Shown here piece by piece: positions 47,038 to 55,594 of a stretch of 64,000 nucleotides of DNA. The stretch comes from Candidatus Handelsmanbacteria bacterium (lineage in GTDB: Bacteria; Latescibacterota; UBA2968; UBA8231). The notes below the pieces were generated by a model. The model was not told where the DNA came from, did no database searches, and saw nothing but the letters and a program-made list of their open reading frames with translations. Where the stretch lies: the NCBI GenBank assembly GCA_016867395.1, contig VGJS01000009.1, positions 1 through 64,000 of the forward strand. Reading direction: 5' to 3'. The translations under genes were made by a program, and so were the position numbers. Within the stretch, counting starts at the first letter, position 1, and each line of letters starts with the position of its first letter.

Positions 47038-48333
47038 ATGAAGAAGCTCACACACGGGGTGCTGTGCGCCCTGCTGCTGGCCGGGGGCGCCAGGGCTCAG
47101 GAACAGTCCGTCACCATCTGGTGGGCCCAGTGGGCCCCGGCCGACGCCCTGCAGGCCCTGGGCAAAGAATTTCAGCAGGAGACCGGGATCGGGGTCAAGG
47201 TACACCAGATCCCCTGGCCCTCGTACCAGGAGCAGGTCTTCCTCAACTTCGGCAACAAACAGACCGACTTCGATGTGGTGGTGGGCGACAGCCAGTGGAT
47301 AGGCCGGGGGGCCACCAAGGGCCTGTACCTGGACCTGAGCGACTGGTTGCCCACGGCGGTGGATATCAAGACCATCCACCCCCGCGCCGCCAAGTACCTG
47401 TGCGAGTACCCCCCCGGCAGCGGCAGTTACTTCGCCGCCCCCTGCGAGACCGACGCGCTCGGTTTCATGTACAGAAAAGATTGGTTCGAGGACGCGGCAA
47501 ATCAGGCGTCCTTCAAAGCCAAGTACGGCCGGGACCTCAAACCCCCCGATACCTGGGCCGAGTTCCGCGACCTGGCCGAGTTCTTCCACCACCCCGAGCA
47601 GAAGCGCTACGGCTGCTCGCTTCTGACCGGCCGGGAGTACGACTCGATCGTCATGGGCTTCCAGCCCTTCCTCTGGTCCTGGGGCGGGTCCTGGGGGGAC
47701 CCGGCCACCTTTGCGATCAAGGGGCACCTCAACACCCCGCAGGCAGCCGCGGCCCTGCAGTTCCTAAAGGATCTGCTGGCCTTCACCCCGCCCGGGGGCA
47801 GCAACGCCGACTATTCTGTCACCCTCGACGCCTTCAGCAACGGCTCCACCGCCATGGTGCTGGACTATTTCCCCTTCTATCCAGGCGTGGTGGCCAGCAT
47901 GGGGAATCAGGTGGGTTTCTTCGTCATGCCCGGCAAGGACGGCCAGCGGGCCATCAGCCTGGGCGGGCAGGGCTTCAGCATCTCCACCAAGGTGCCGGCG
48001 GCCCAGCAGGAACTGGCCAAGCAGTTCATCGCCTGGTTCCAGCAACCGCGGGTGCAGGAGAAGTGGATCACCTATCCTGGGGCCTTCACCGCCAACACCG
48101 CCCTGCTCAAGAGCGAGGCGTTTGCCGCGGCGTCGCCCTACAACGCCACCTTCGCCGCCTCGCTGGACCACCTGCAGGACTTCTGGAACGTGCCGGTGTA
48201 CAACGAGCTGCTGGCCAAGGCCGTGCTGCACCTGGGCGAGGCCCTCGACGGGGTGAAGACCCCGCAAGCGGCCCTCGACCAACTCGCCGAGGAGCACGAA
48301 CTCATTATGCAGCAGGCCGGCCTGCTTAAGTGA
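47038..48333 (+). CDS. Sugar ABC transporter substrate-binding protein
   Basis: This 431-residue protein has a signal peptide (MKKLTHGVLCALLLAGGARA) and no lipobox, followed by a cluster-B (family 1) sugar-binding fold: WWAQWAPADALQALGKEFQQ, TDFDVVVGDSQWIGRGA, YFAAPCETDALGFMYRKDWF and GGQGFSISTKVPAAQQEL. It would bind a mono- or oligosaccharide outside the membrane and deliver it to the two permeases encoded next. The sugar cannot be read from sequence; the GH127 enzyme at the end of the locus suggests an arabinofuranoside. It lies 13 bases ahead of the first permease. Confidence 0.9.
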   Translation: MKKLTHGVLCALLLAGGARAQEQSVTIWWAQWAPADALQALGKEFQQETGIGVKVHQIPWPSYQEQVFLNFGNKQTDFDVVVGDSQWIGRGATKGLYLDLSDWLPTAVDIKTIHPRAAKYLCEYPPGSGSYFAAPCETDALGFMYRKDWFEDAANQASFKAKYGRDLKPPDTWAEFRDLAEFFHHPEQKRYGCSLLTGREYDSIVMGFQPFLWSWGGSWGDPATFAIKGHLNTPQAAAALQFLKDLLAFTPPGGSNADYSVTLDAFSNGSTAMVLDYFPFYPGVVASMGNQVGFFVMPGKDGQRAISLGGQGFSISTKVPAAQQELAKQFIAWFQQPRVQEKWITYPGAFTANTALLKSEAFAAASPYNATFAASLDHLQDFWNVPVYNELLAKAVLHLGEALDGVKTPQAALDQLAEEHELIMQQAGLLK

Positions 48334-48346
48334 GAGGGACGGCGGG

Positions 48347-49222
48347 GTGAGCGGGAGGAGGGACTGGCTCAAGTACGGCTTCGTGGCGCCGGCCCTCCTC
48401 CTGCTCATCGCCATGAACGTCTTCCCCCTGCTCTACAGCATCTTCCTCAGTTTCACCGACGCGGACCTGGTGGGCGGGGAAACCCAGGGGGTGGGGAGTA
48501 GCAACTACGGCCTGGTTTTCCGGGCCCCCCAGTACGCGGCGGCCCTGCGCACCACGGCCCTCTTCGCCGCCCTGGCCGTAGCCATCGAACTGGTCCTGGG
48601 TTTCGCCCTGGCCCTGTGCCTGAAGGCGCGTTTCCGCTTCAAGTCCGCCCTGCTCACCCTGCTACTCGTGCCCATGATGCTGCCCCCGGCGGTGATGGGC
48701 ATCTACTGGAAGCTGGTGCTCAACGGCAGCTACGGGGTCCTCAACCAGGGGCTGGCCGCCCTGGGCCTGGGCCAGCCCCAGTGGATCACCGATCCCAAGC
48801 TCAAGTTCTTTTCCATCCTCATGCTGGACGTGTGGATGTGGACCCCCTTCATGATGCTGATTGGCCTGGCCGCCCTCAACGCCATTCCCCCGTACCTCTA
48901 TGAGGCGGCGGCCATTGACCGGGCCTCGCCCTGGCGGGTCTTCCGCCGCCTCACCCTGCCCATGTGCGCCCCGCTCTTGGGCCTGGCGGTGCTCCTGCGG
49001 GCCACCGACGCGCTCAAGCAATTCGACCTGGTCATGGCCATCACCGGGCCCAACGACGCGGCTACCCAGACCCTCAGCGCCCTGCTCTACCAGGTGATGT
49101 TCCGCGACGGCAAGGTGGGCCTGGGCACGGCCTATTCCTACGTGGTGCTGGTGCTGGTCATCGCCCTGGCCAGCGTTTTCTTACGCTACCTGGAAAGGCT
49201 GCGGCAGCGGGGGGCGGCGTGA
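48347..49222 (+). CDS. Sugar ABC transporter permease 1 (MalF-like)
   Basis: GTG 48347 begins a 291-residue protein with six hydrophobic segments, the first at FVAPALLLLIAMNVFPLLYSI, broken here at 21 residues by description, and an EAA loop (EAAAIDRASPWRVFRRLTLP) that contacts the ATPase. This is the CUT1 first permease, usually paired with a shorter second permease. The last bases overlap the second permease start by four (GTGA). No unusual residues are noted. It carries the sugar through the membrane together with permease 2. Confidence 0.88.
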   Translation: MSGRRDWLKYGFVAPALLLLIAMNVFPLLYSIFLSFTDADLVGGETQGVGSSNYGLVFRAPQYAAALRTTALFAALAVAIELVLGFALALCLKARFRFKSALLTLLLVPMMLPPAVMGIYWKLVLNGSYGVLNQGLAALGLGQPQWITDPKLKFFSILMLDVWMWTPFMMLIGLAALNAIPPYLYEAAAIDRASPWRVFRRLTLPMCAPLLGLAVLLRATDALKQFDLVMAITGPNDAATQTLSALLYQVMFRDGKVGLGTAYSYVVLVLVIALASVFLRYLERLRQRGAA

Positions 49223-50076
49223 AGATCCTGCGCTGGTTCTTGGTCGCCGTCTATTTCGGCGTCGCCTCCCTGCCCCTGGCCTGGCTGGGAATCACCTCGC
49301 TCAAGGACAAGAACACCAGCATCAGCATCCAGCCAAAGCTGCTGCCCTCTCCTTCGGGATCGGAGGAGGGGATCTGGTACGCCCCCACGCTGGCGGCCTA
49401 CCGCCAGCTCAACCAGACCTACGCCGGAGCGGCCCAGCCCTTCTTCCATTACTTGTGGAACAGTGTCCTGATCGGCCTCCTCAGCACCCTGGGGGCGGTG
49501 GCGCTGGGCACGGCCTGCGCCTACGGCTTCAGCCGTTTCCAGATCGGCGGGGCGCGGGACTGGCTCTTCTTCATCCTCTCCACCCGCTTCCTGCCGCCCC
49601 TGGCGGTGGTGATGCCGGTGCTGATGATGTACCGCGAATTCGATCTCCAGAACACCCACCTGGGCCTGGTCCTGCTCTACACCACCTTCAACCTCTCCCT
49701 GGCGGTGTGGCTGATGAAGGGCTTCATCGACGAGATCCCTAGGGCGTACGAGGAGGCGGCCCTGGTGGACGGGTACACCCGCCTCCAGGTATTCTGGCGG
49801 ATCACCGTGCCCCGCGCCGCCCCCGGAATGGCGGTGACCGGGGTCTTCTGCCTGATCTCGGCCTGGAACGAGTACGGCTTTGCCATGACCCTCAACAACC
49901 AGCAGGCTGTCACCGTGCCGGTCTTCTTCGCAGGCCTCCAGGGCAACGTGCAGGGCCTGCCCTGGCCGCAGATCGCCGCCGGGGTGCTGCTCTTCGTGGC
50001 GCCGATGGTGGTGTTCACCGTGCTGGTGCGCCGGCACCTGTTGCGGGGGGTCAGCTTCGGGACCATTAAGCGATGA
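49219..50076 (+). CDS. Sugar ABC transporter permease 2 (MalG-like)
   Basis: GTG 49219 overlaps the upstream TGA and gives 285 residues with six membrane segments. The EAA loop is EEAALVDGYTRLQVFWRITVP. A periplasmic loop after the first helix (residues about 25-70) is longer than in many MalG proteins and is rich in Ser and Gln. TRFLPPLAVVMPVLMMYREF and the ending FGTIKR are typical of the family. It overlaps the start of the small membrane protein by four bases (ATGA). Confidence 0.88.
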   Translation: MKILRWFLVAVYFGVASLPLAWLGITSLKDKNTSISIQPKLLPSPSGSEEGIWYAPTLAAYRQLNQTYAGAAQPFFHYLWNSVLIGLLSTLGAVALGTACAYGFSRFQIGGARDWLFFILSTRFLPPLAVVMPVLMMYREFDLQNTHLGLVLLYTTFNLSLAVWLMKGFIDEIPRAYEEAALVDGYTRLQVFWRITVPRAAPGMAVTGVFCLISAWNEYGFAMTLNNQQAVTVPVFFAGLQGNVQGLPWPQIAAGVLLFVAPMVVFTVLVRRHLLRGVSFGTIKR

Positions 50077-50240
50077 TCACCTGGCTCGATCGCATCGCCC
50101 GGGCCGGCATGGCCCTGGGCGCGGGGCTGATGCTGCAGCCCTGGTGGCAGGGGGGCCTGCGCTGGGGTTTCTTCGCCACCGCCTGCTTCAGCCTGCTGCA
50201 CATCCTCACCTCCCATCTGGTGGTGCGGGAGCGGCCATGA
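50073..50240 (+). CDS. 55-residue membrane protein within the ABC operon
   Basis: ATG 50073 overlaps the permease 2 stop and its own TGA (50238-50240) overlaps the ATPase start at 50237, so it is fully coupled on both sides. The product begins MITWLDRIARAGMALGAGLM and has two hydrophobic segments, residues about 10-25 and 31-50 (WGFFATACFSLLHILTSHLVV is 21 residues, quoted here in part: FFATACFSLLHILTSHL), ending RERP. I do not recognise the family. The exact coupling and clean hydrophobicity argue that it is real and works with the transporter. Confidence 0.65.
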   Translation: MITWLDRIARAGMALGAGLMLQPWWQGGLRWGFFATACFSLLHILTSHLVVRERP

Positions 50241-51283
50241 GTTTCCTCTGCCTTCGCGGCCTGGAGAAGACCTACCCGGACGGCACCCGGGCGGTCGGGG
50301 GCATCGACCTGGAATGCGGGGAGGGGGAGTTCGTGGTCCTCTTGGGGCCATCGGGCTGCGGCAAGACCACCACCCTGCGCATGGTGGCCGGCCTGGAGAC
50401 CCCCACGGCCGGTTGCATCGAGGTGGGGGGCGGGGAGATCACCTCCCTGCCGCCGGGGGCCAGGGACGTGGGTTTTGTCTTTCAGTTCTACGCCCTCTAC
50501 CCCCATCTGCGGGTGCGCGAGAACGTCGAATTCCCCCTCGCATGTATGGGGGTGAAAAAGGCCGACCGGCGGCAGCGGGCCTCCGAGGTGCTCCAGCGCC
50601 TGGGGCTGAATTCCCTGGCCGAGCTGCTGCCCGAGCAGCTTTCGGGCGGGGACCAGCAGCGGGTGGCCCTGGCCCGGGCCATGGTGCGGCGGCCCCGTCT
50701 CTACCTGATGGACGAGCCTTTGGGCACCCTCGACGTGGAGTTGCGCCTGGAGCTGCGCGAATTGATCCGCGCCCAGCAGTTGGAGACGGGGGTCACTACC
50801 CTGTACGTTACCCACGACCAGGAGGAGGCCATGAGCCTGGCCGACCGGGTGGTGGTGATGGAGGGCGGGTTAATCCGCCAGCAGGGACCGCCCGATCAGG
50901 TCTACGACCGGCCGGCGGATCTCTTCGTGGCCCACTTCATCGGCAGCCCGGGGATGAATTTCATCGCCGGCCAGGTGCGGGCAGGGCGCTTTGCCGGGGA
51001 GGGCTGGTCCCTGCCCCTGGCGCAGGTTTTCCCTGACGGGCCGGCCACCCTGGGGGTGCGGCCCGAGTATCTGCGCCTGGACCCCGAGGGGCCGCTTCGG
51101 GGCCGGGTGGCCATGGACGAGTACCTGGGGGCCTGCCGGTACCTATACCTCGACACCCCGGCCGGCCGGCTTGCGGTGCGGGTGGAGGGTGAAGGGGGGA
51201 GGGCCGTTGGTGAGGAGGTGGGGTTGAGCGCGGAGATGGGGCGGGTGCGGCTCTTCGACCCCGCTACGGGGAGGGGGCGATGA
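50237..51283 (+). CDS. Sugar ABC transporter ATPase 1 (MalK/UgpC type)
   Basis: This 348-residue protein has Walker A GPSGCGKTT, Q-loop FQFYALYPHL, signature LSGGDQQRVALARA, Walker B LYLMDEPLGTLD and switch His in YVTHDQEEAM. Residues about 240-348 form the MOP/TOBE regulatory barrel (LGVRPEYLRLDPEG). All catalytic residues are present. It belongs to CUT1-type importers and would energise the two permeases. It overlaps the next ATPase gene by four bases. The presence of two separate ATPases suggests a heterodimer. Confidence 0.9.
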   Translation: MSFLCLRGLEKTYPDGTRAVGGIDLECGEGEFVVLLGPSGCGKTTTLRMVAGLETPTAGCIEVGGGEITSLPPGARDVGFVFQFYALYPHLRVRENVEFPLACMGVKKADRRQRASEVLQRLGLNSLAELLPEQLSGGDQQRVALARAMVRRPRLYLMDEPLGTLDVELRLELRELIRAQQLETGVTTLYVTHDQEEAMSLADRVVVMEGGLIRQQGPPDQVYDRPADLFVAHFIGSPGMNFIAGQVRAGRFAGEGWSLPLAQVFPDGPATLGVRPEYLRLDPEGPLRGRVAMDEYLGACRYLYLDTPAGRLAVRVEGEGGRAVGEEVGLSAEMGRVRLFDPATGRGR

Positions 51284-52326
51284 TGGGGGCCTTCCTGCGC
51301 CTGGCGGGGGTGTCGGTGCGCTACGGCCCGGTCCGGGCCCTGCGGGAGGTGGACCTGGAGGTGGGGCCCGACGAACTGCTGGTGGTGCTGGGGCCCACCG
51401 GTGCGGGCAAGACCACCCTGTTGCGGGCCATCGCCGGCCTGGAAGCCCCCGCTACCGGGCGCATCGAGATGGGAGGGGAGGAGATTACCCACTGGTCCCC
51501 GGCCAAGCGGGACGTGGCTCTGGTTTTCCAAAATTTTTCCCTGTACCCGGACTGGAGCGCGCGGCGCAACCTCGAATTCCCCCTCAAGGCGTTGGGGCGG
51601 CAACTCAGCCCGGCCCAGATCGCCGAGCGGGTGGCGTGGGCGGCGGAGCTGCTGCACATCGGGGGCTTGCTGGACCGGCCGGCCGCCCGGCTTTCGGGCG
51701 GGGAGATGCAGCGGGTGGCTATTGGCCGCTGCCTGGTGCGCCGGCCCCGGCTCTTCCTCTTTGACGAGCCCCTGACCAACCTCGACGCCAAGCTGCGCGA
51801 GACCCTGCGGGTGGAGCTGGCCCTGTTGCGCCGGCGGCTGGGCATCCCGATGATTCTAGTGACCCACGACCAGGCCGAGGCCCTGTCCATGGGCGACCGC
51901 CTGGTGGTGCTGGACCAGGGGCGGGTGTTGCAGAGGGGGACCCCAGAGGAGGTGTACCGCCGACCCCTCTCGCCCCTGGTGGCCAGGCAACTGGGCCAGC
52001 CCCGCATCAACCTGATCGAGGTGCGGGCAGAGGCGGGGTACTGGGTGGCCGGCAAAGGGGTGCGGGTGCTGGAGGCCGGTGGCGGGGAGGAGCGGATGCT
52101 CTTAGGGGTGCGGCCAGAGGATCTGCTCCCCTCAGGGGGACCGGACCCGGCCAGGGTGCGGGTGGTGGAGGACACGGGCCCAGTGCAGATCCTGCTGGCC
52201 GACTGGGGCGGGTGCCCGGTACACCTGCTGGTGGGGCATGAGCGGCGGTACGCCCCGGGCGACCAACTCTTCCCTAAGGCGCGGCCAGGTGGGGTCCTGC
52301 TCTGGCCCAGCAGCGCGGCTTCTTGA
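51280..52326 (+). CDS. Sugar ABC transporter ATPase 2 (MalK/UgpC type)
   Basis: This is the second 348-residue ATPase, with Walker A GPTGAGKTT, Q-loop FQNFSLYPDW, signature LSGGEMQRVAIGRC, Walker B LFLFDEPLTNLD and switch His in LVTHDQAEAL. The C-terminal barrel has LLGVRPEDLLPSGGP. Both ATPases look competent, and they are clearly different in sequence, so this is not a recent duplication. GTG/ATG overlap with ATPase 1 argues for equal amounts. A heterodimeric motor is inferred. Confidence 0.9.
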   Translation: MMGAFLRLAGVSVRYGPVRALREVDLEVGPDELLVVLGPTGAGKTTLLRAIAGLEAPATGRIEMGGEEITHWSPAKRDVALVFQNFSLYPDWSARRNLEFPLKALGRQLSPAQIAERVAWAAELLHIGGLLDRPAARLSGGEMQRVAIGRCLVRRPRLFLFDEPLTNLDAKLRETLRVELALLRRRLGIPMILVTHDQAEALSMGDRLVVLDQGRVLQRGTPEEVYRRPLSPLVARQLGQPRINLIEVRAEAGYWVAGKGVRVLEAGGGEERMLLGVRPEDLLPSGGPDPARVRVVEDTGPVQILLADWGGCPVHLLVGHERRYAPGDQLFPKARPGGVLLWPSSAAS

Positions 52327-52357
52327 CGCACCTTTCCTTTTGCGAAACGAGCGGGTG

Positions 52358-54658
52358 ATGACCCAGATCTGCAATCCGGCCCGGTTGGGCGAGTTGTTGC
52401 GGCAGGGTGGGGCAGTAGACCAGGACGGGCTCTACACCTTCTGGCTGTGGGCGCCCCAGGGCAGCGAGGCGGCCCTGGAGGTGAAGGGGCAGCGCTTCGA
52501 GCCCACGCACACCGGCGCCCCGGCCCCCTGGTACTCCTGGATCAGGGCCGGACAGGTGGCGCTGAAGAATGGGCAGCCCTTCCCTGTGGGCCTGCGCCTC
52601 CAGCAGGGATTGGGGGAGGAGGCAGGGGTGGCCCTGGCCTTTTCGGCGGAGAAGGGATTCGATCCTCGGCAGAGCTTTGAGGTGAGCCGGGTGTTGCAGC
52701 GCGAGCCGGGCCCGGTTACAGACCGCCGCTGGCAGGTGCGGGACGGGGACACCCCCTGGACCCTGCGCCCCTGGCCCAGCCGCGAGGTCTGGGAGCGGCG
52801 GGCCGCCCATATACGGCAGCGCCTGCTGGTGAGCCTGGGCCTGTGGCCCCTGCCCGAGCGCACCCCTCTCAAGCCCCGGATCAGCGGCCGCCAGGAGCGC
52901 GAAGGGTACAGCGTGGAGAAGGTCCGCTTCGAGAGCTTGCCCGGTTTTCTAGTCTGCGGCAACCTCTACCGGCCCGCCGGTAAAGGGCCTTTCCCGGGGA
53001 TCGCCTCGCCCCACGGCCACTGGCGGGAGGGGCGGCTGGAGCACTCGGCGGACTGTTCGGTGCCGGGTCGCTGCATCAACCTGGCCCGCCAGGGGCACGT
53101 GGTTTTCTCCTACGACATGGTCGGGTACCTTGACAGCGACCAGCTCCACCACCATCATCCAGGTTTTGGCCGGCTCGAGGCGCTGTGGGGCATCGGTCTG
53201 ATGGGCCTGCAGCTGTGGAACAGCATGCGGGCGGTGGATTTTCTGCTTTCCCTGGGGGAGGTGGACCCCGGGCGCCTGGGCTGCACCGGGGCCTCGGGAG
53301 GGGGGACCCAGTGCTTCGCCCTCACCGCAGTGGACGACCGAGTCAAGGCCTCTGCCCCGGTGAACATGGTCTCGGCCCACATGCAGGGGGGGTGCGGCTG
53401 CGAGAACCAGGGCCACCTGCGGGTGGAGATGAACAACGTCGAGATCGCCGCCTGCATGGCTCCCCGGCCTTTGCTCCTGGTCTCGGCCACCGGGGACTGG
53501 ACCTGCCACACCCCGGAGGTGGAGTACCCGGCCATCCGCCAGGTGTACCGGCTCTACGGGGCGGAGGAGCGGGTCAGCGAAAAACAGTTCGAGGCCGGCC
53601 ATAACTACCACCAGGGCAGCCGCGAGGCGGTGTATGCCTTCTTCGGCAGATGGTTCCTGGGGGTGGACGACCCGGAGCGCTTCCGGGAAAAACCCTTTGT
53701 GGTTGAAAAGCGCGAGGACCTGCTGGTCTTTGCGGACCAGGCAAGGCCACCCCACCTTCTGGACCAGGAGGGCCTGGTTAAGGCCCTGATCCAGCGCAGC
53801 GAAAGGCGGATGCAAGACCTGCGGCCCACCGATGGTTCCAGCCTCAACCGCTGCAAGAAGGCCCTGGCCCCGGCCCTGGGCCACGCCCTGTCCGCGGGGA
53901 TGCCGGCCCCTGGGGAGGTGGAGGCCCAAAACCTGGGCCGGGCCCGCCGCCCCGGCCTGGCAGTGCAGCGGCTGCTTCTGGGCCGGCGCGGCGAGGGGGA
54001 CCAGATCCCGGCCCTGTGGTATCTGACCCGGCCGCACCAGCCGGGTACTCCGGCCGTGCTGGTGGTCCACCCAGAGGGCAAGGCCGCCCTGGCAGATATG
54101 CGCCGGGGCCAGCCCGGCCCCCTGGTGGCCGATCTGCTGGGGCAGGGATACTCGGTGCTGGCCATCGACCTTTTCCTCACCGGCGAGGCCAGGGGCCTCC
54201 GCCCCGAGCAAGGACCGCACTTCCACACCTACAACCAGAGCACCAGCGCCTGCCGGGTGCAGGATATCCTCACGGCCCTGGCTTTTTTAGATTCTACGGA
54301 GGAGGCCGGTGCGGTGGACCTCTTAGGCCTGGGGGCCGCCGGTCCCACGTGCCTGCTGGCCAGGGGCCTGGCCCCGGGGGTGCGGCGGACCGCGGCGGAT
54401 TTCAACTACCTGGCCGCCGGCGACGACCGGGCCTGGGCCGAGGAGTTGTTCGTGCCGGCCATCCGCCGGGTGGGGGACCTGCGCAGCGCCCTGGCCCTGA
54501 CTGCCCCCGGCCATCTGCTGGTGCATCGAACCGGCAAGGGTTTCCCCGAGGACTGGGCCAGGGCCGCGTACCGGGCCGCCGGCAAGGAGGAGCGGCTGGT
54601 GGTCGCGGGCCGGCGGCTAAAGTGGGAGGCGGTGCTGGAGTGGTTGAGCGCCCAATGA
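52358..54658 (+). CDS. Two-domain alpha/beta hydrolase (acetyl-xylan-esterase-like)
   Basis: ATG 52358 gives 766 residues. Domain 1 (about 190-500) is a full hydrolase: nucleophile Ser in GCTGASGGGTQCF, acid Asp in SATGDWTCHTP and His in AGHNYHQGSREAVYAFFG. It matches acetyl-xylan-esterase-like proteins. Domain 2 (about 560-766) keeps the fold (PAVLVVHPEGKAALAD; GYSVLAIDLF) but its elbow reads LLGLGAAGPT, so the nucleophile Ser is Gly. It is probably a structural or binding module. The N-terminal 180 residues have a beta-sandwich look. No signal peptide is seen. Deacylation of an imported sugar ester fits the locus. Confidence 0.75.
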   Translation: MTQICNPARLGELLRQGGAVDQDGLYTFWLWAPQGSEAALEVKGQRFEPTHTGAPAPWYSWIRAGQVALKNGQPFPVGLRLQQGLGEEAGVALAFSAEKGFDPRQSFEVSRVLQREPGPVTDRRWQVRDGDTPWTLRPWPSREVWERRAAHIRQRLLVSLGLWPLPERTPLKPRISGRQEREGYSVEKVRFESLPGFLVCGNLYRPAGKGPFPGIASPHGHWREGRLEHSADCSVPGRCINLARQGHVVFSYDMVGYLDSDQLHHHHPGFGRLEALWGIGLMGLQLWNSMRAVDFLLSLGEVDPGRLGCTGASGGGTQCFALTAVDDRVKASAPVNMVSAHMQGGCGCENQGHLRVEMNNVEIAACMAPRPLLLVSATGDWTCHTPEVEYPAIRQVYRLYGAEERVSEKQFEAGHNYHQGSREAVYAFFGRWFLGVDDPERFREKPFVVEKREDLLVFADQARPPHLLDQEGLVKALIQRSERRMQDLRPTDGSSLNRCKKALAPALGHALSAGMPAPGEVEAQNLGRARRPGLAVQRLLLGRRGEGDQIPALWYLTRPHQPGTPAVLVVHPEGKAALADMRRGQPGPLVADLLGQGYSVLAIDLFLTGEARGLRPEQGPHFHTYNQSTSACRVQDILTALAFLDSTEEAGAVDLLGLGAAGPTCLLARGLAPGVRRTAADFNYLAAGDDRAWAEELFVPAIRRVGDLRSALALTAPGHLLVHRTGKGFPEDWARAAYRAAGKEERLVVAGRRLKWEAVLEWLSAQ

Positions 54659-54674
54659 CAGCAGCGAGGAAGGG

Positions 54675-55592
54675 ATGAGAATCGGCATCGTAGATTTGGA
54701 CACCTCCCACCCCCAGAACTGGATCCCCATCGAGCGCGAGCTGGGGCACGAGGTGATGGGGGTGTGGGACGGGGGCGAGCTCCACCCGCCCGAGTACGTG
54801 CGGGACTTTGCCCAGAAGCACCAGCTCCCCAAGGTGTATGCCAGCCTCGAAGAGATGGCAAAGGATGTGGACTGCGCCGTGCTGCACAGTTGCAACTGGG
54901 ACACCCGCATCGAGCGGGCCCGGCCCTTTGTGGCGGCTGGCAGGGCCATCCTGCTGGACAAACCCGTGGCCGGCAATCCCGGGGATCTGCGCCAACTACT
55001 TGAATGGGAGGCCCAAGGGGTGCGGCTGACGGGGGGTTCCTCGCTGCGTTTTTGCTGCGAGGTGCAGGAGTACCTAGCCCGGCCCGAGTCGGAGCGCGGG
55101 GCGCTGCACACGGCCCTCTGCGGCTGCGGGGTGGACGAATACAACTACGGCATCCACGCCTACTCCCTGCTGGCCGGGCTGCTGGGGGCCGGGGCCCAGA
55201 GCGTGCGGCACCTGGGCCAGGGGGGGCAGCGCCGGGTGCAGGTCAGGTGGGCAGACGGGCGCAGCGGCCTGCTGGTGATCGGGACCACCACCCGCTGGCT
55301 GCCCTTCCACGCCACGGCCATCACCGACCGCCAGGTAAGCCAGTTCCAGGTGGACGCGGGCCGGCTGTACCGCTCGCTGTTGGAAAAGGTGTTGCCCTAC
55401 CTGGAGGGCAAGGGGCCGCCGCCGGTGACGCTGCGCGAACTGCTGGAGCCAGAGCAATGGGCCCTGGCGGCGCGGCGATCCTGGCTGGAGGGAGACCGGG
55501 AGGTGAGGTTGGACGAGTTGGGGGAGGAGGGATACGACGGGGCGGCCTTTGGACGCTTCTACCGCGAACAAAAATACGGAACGGGGAGTTGA
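54675..55592 (+). CDS. Gfo/Idh/MocA-type oxidoreductase 1 of the sugar-use locus
   Basis: This 305-residue protein begins MRIGIVDLDTSHPQNWIP, an NAD-binding start with the Gly motif altered to IVDLDTSH, a variant seen in some family members. LLDKPVAGNPGDLRQLLEW provides the conserved Lys-Pro of the active region (usually EKP). GCGVDEYNYGIHAYSLLAGLLG carries the Tyr/His of the C-terminal domain. Length is short for the family. It would oxidise or reduce a sugar with NAD(P). It lies 16 bases after the esterase gene and 2 bases before the second MocA gene. Confidence 0.75.
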   Translation: MRIGIVDLDTSHPQNWIPIERELGHEVMGVWDGGELHPPEYVRDFAQKHQLPKVYASLEEMAKDVDCAVLHSCNWDTRIERARPFVAAGRAILLDKPVAGNPGDLRQLLEWEAQGVRLTGGSSLRFCCEVQEYLARPESERGALHTALCGCGVDEYNYGIHAYSLLAGLLGAGAQSVRHLGQGGQRRVQVRWADGRSGLLVIGTTTRWLPFHATAITDRQVSQFQVDAGRLYRSLLEKVLPYLEGKGPPPVTLRELLEPEQWALAARRSWLEGDREVRLDELGEEGYDGAAFGRFYREQKYGTGS

Positions 55593-55594
55593 TC

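Noticed and set aside
50237-52326. The two ATPase genes as a recent tandem duplication
   Set aside because: They differ in nearly every motif flank and in the C-terminal barrel, and both are intact.
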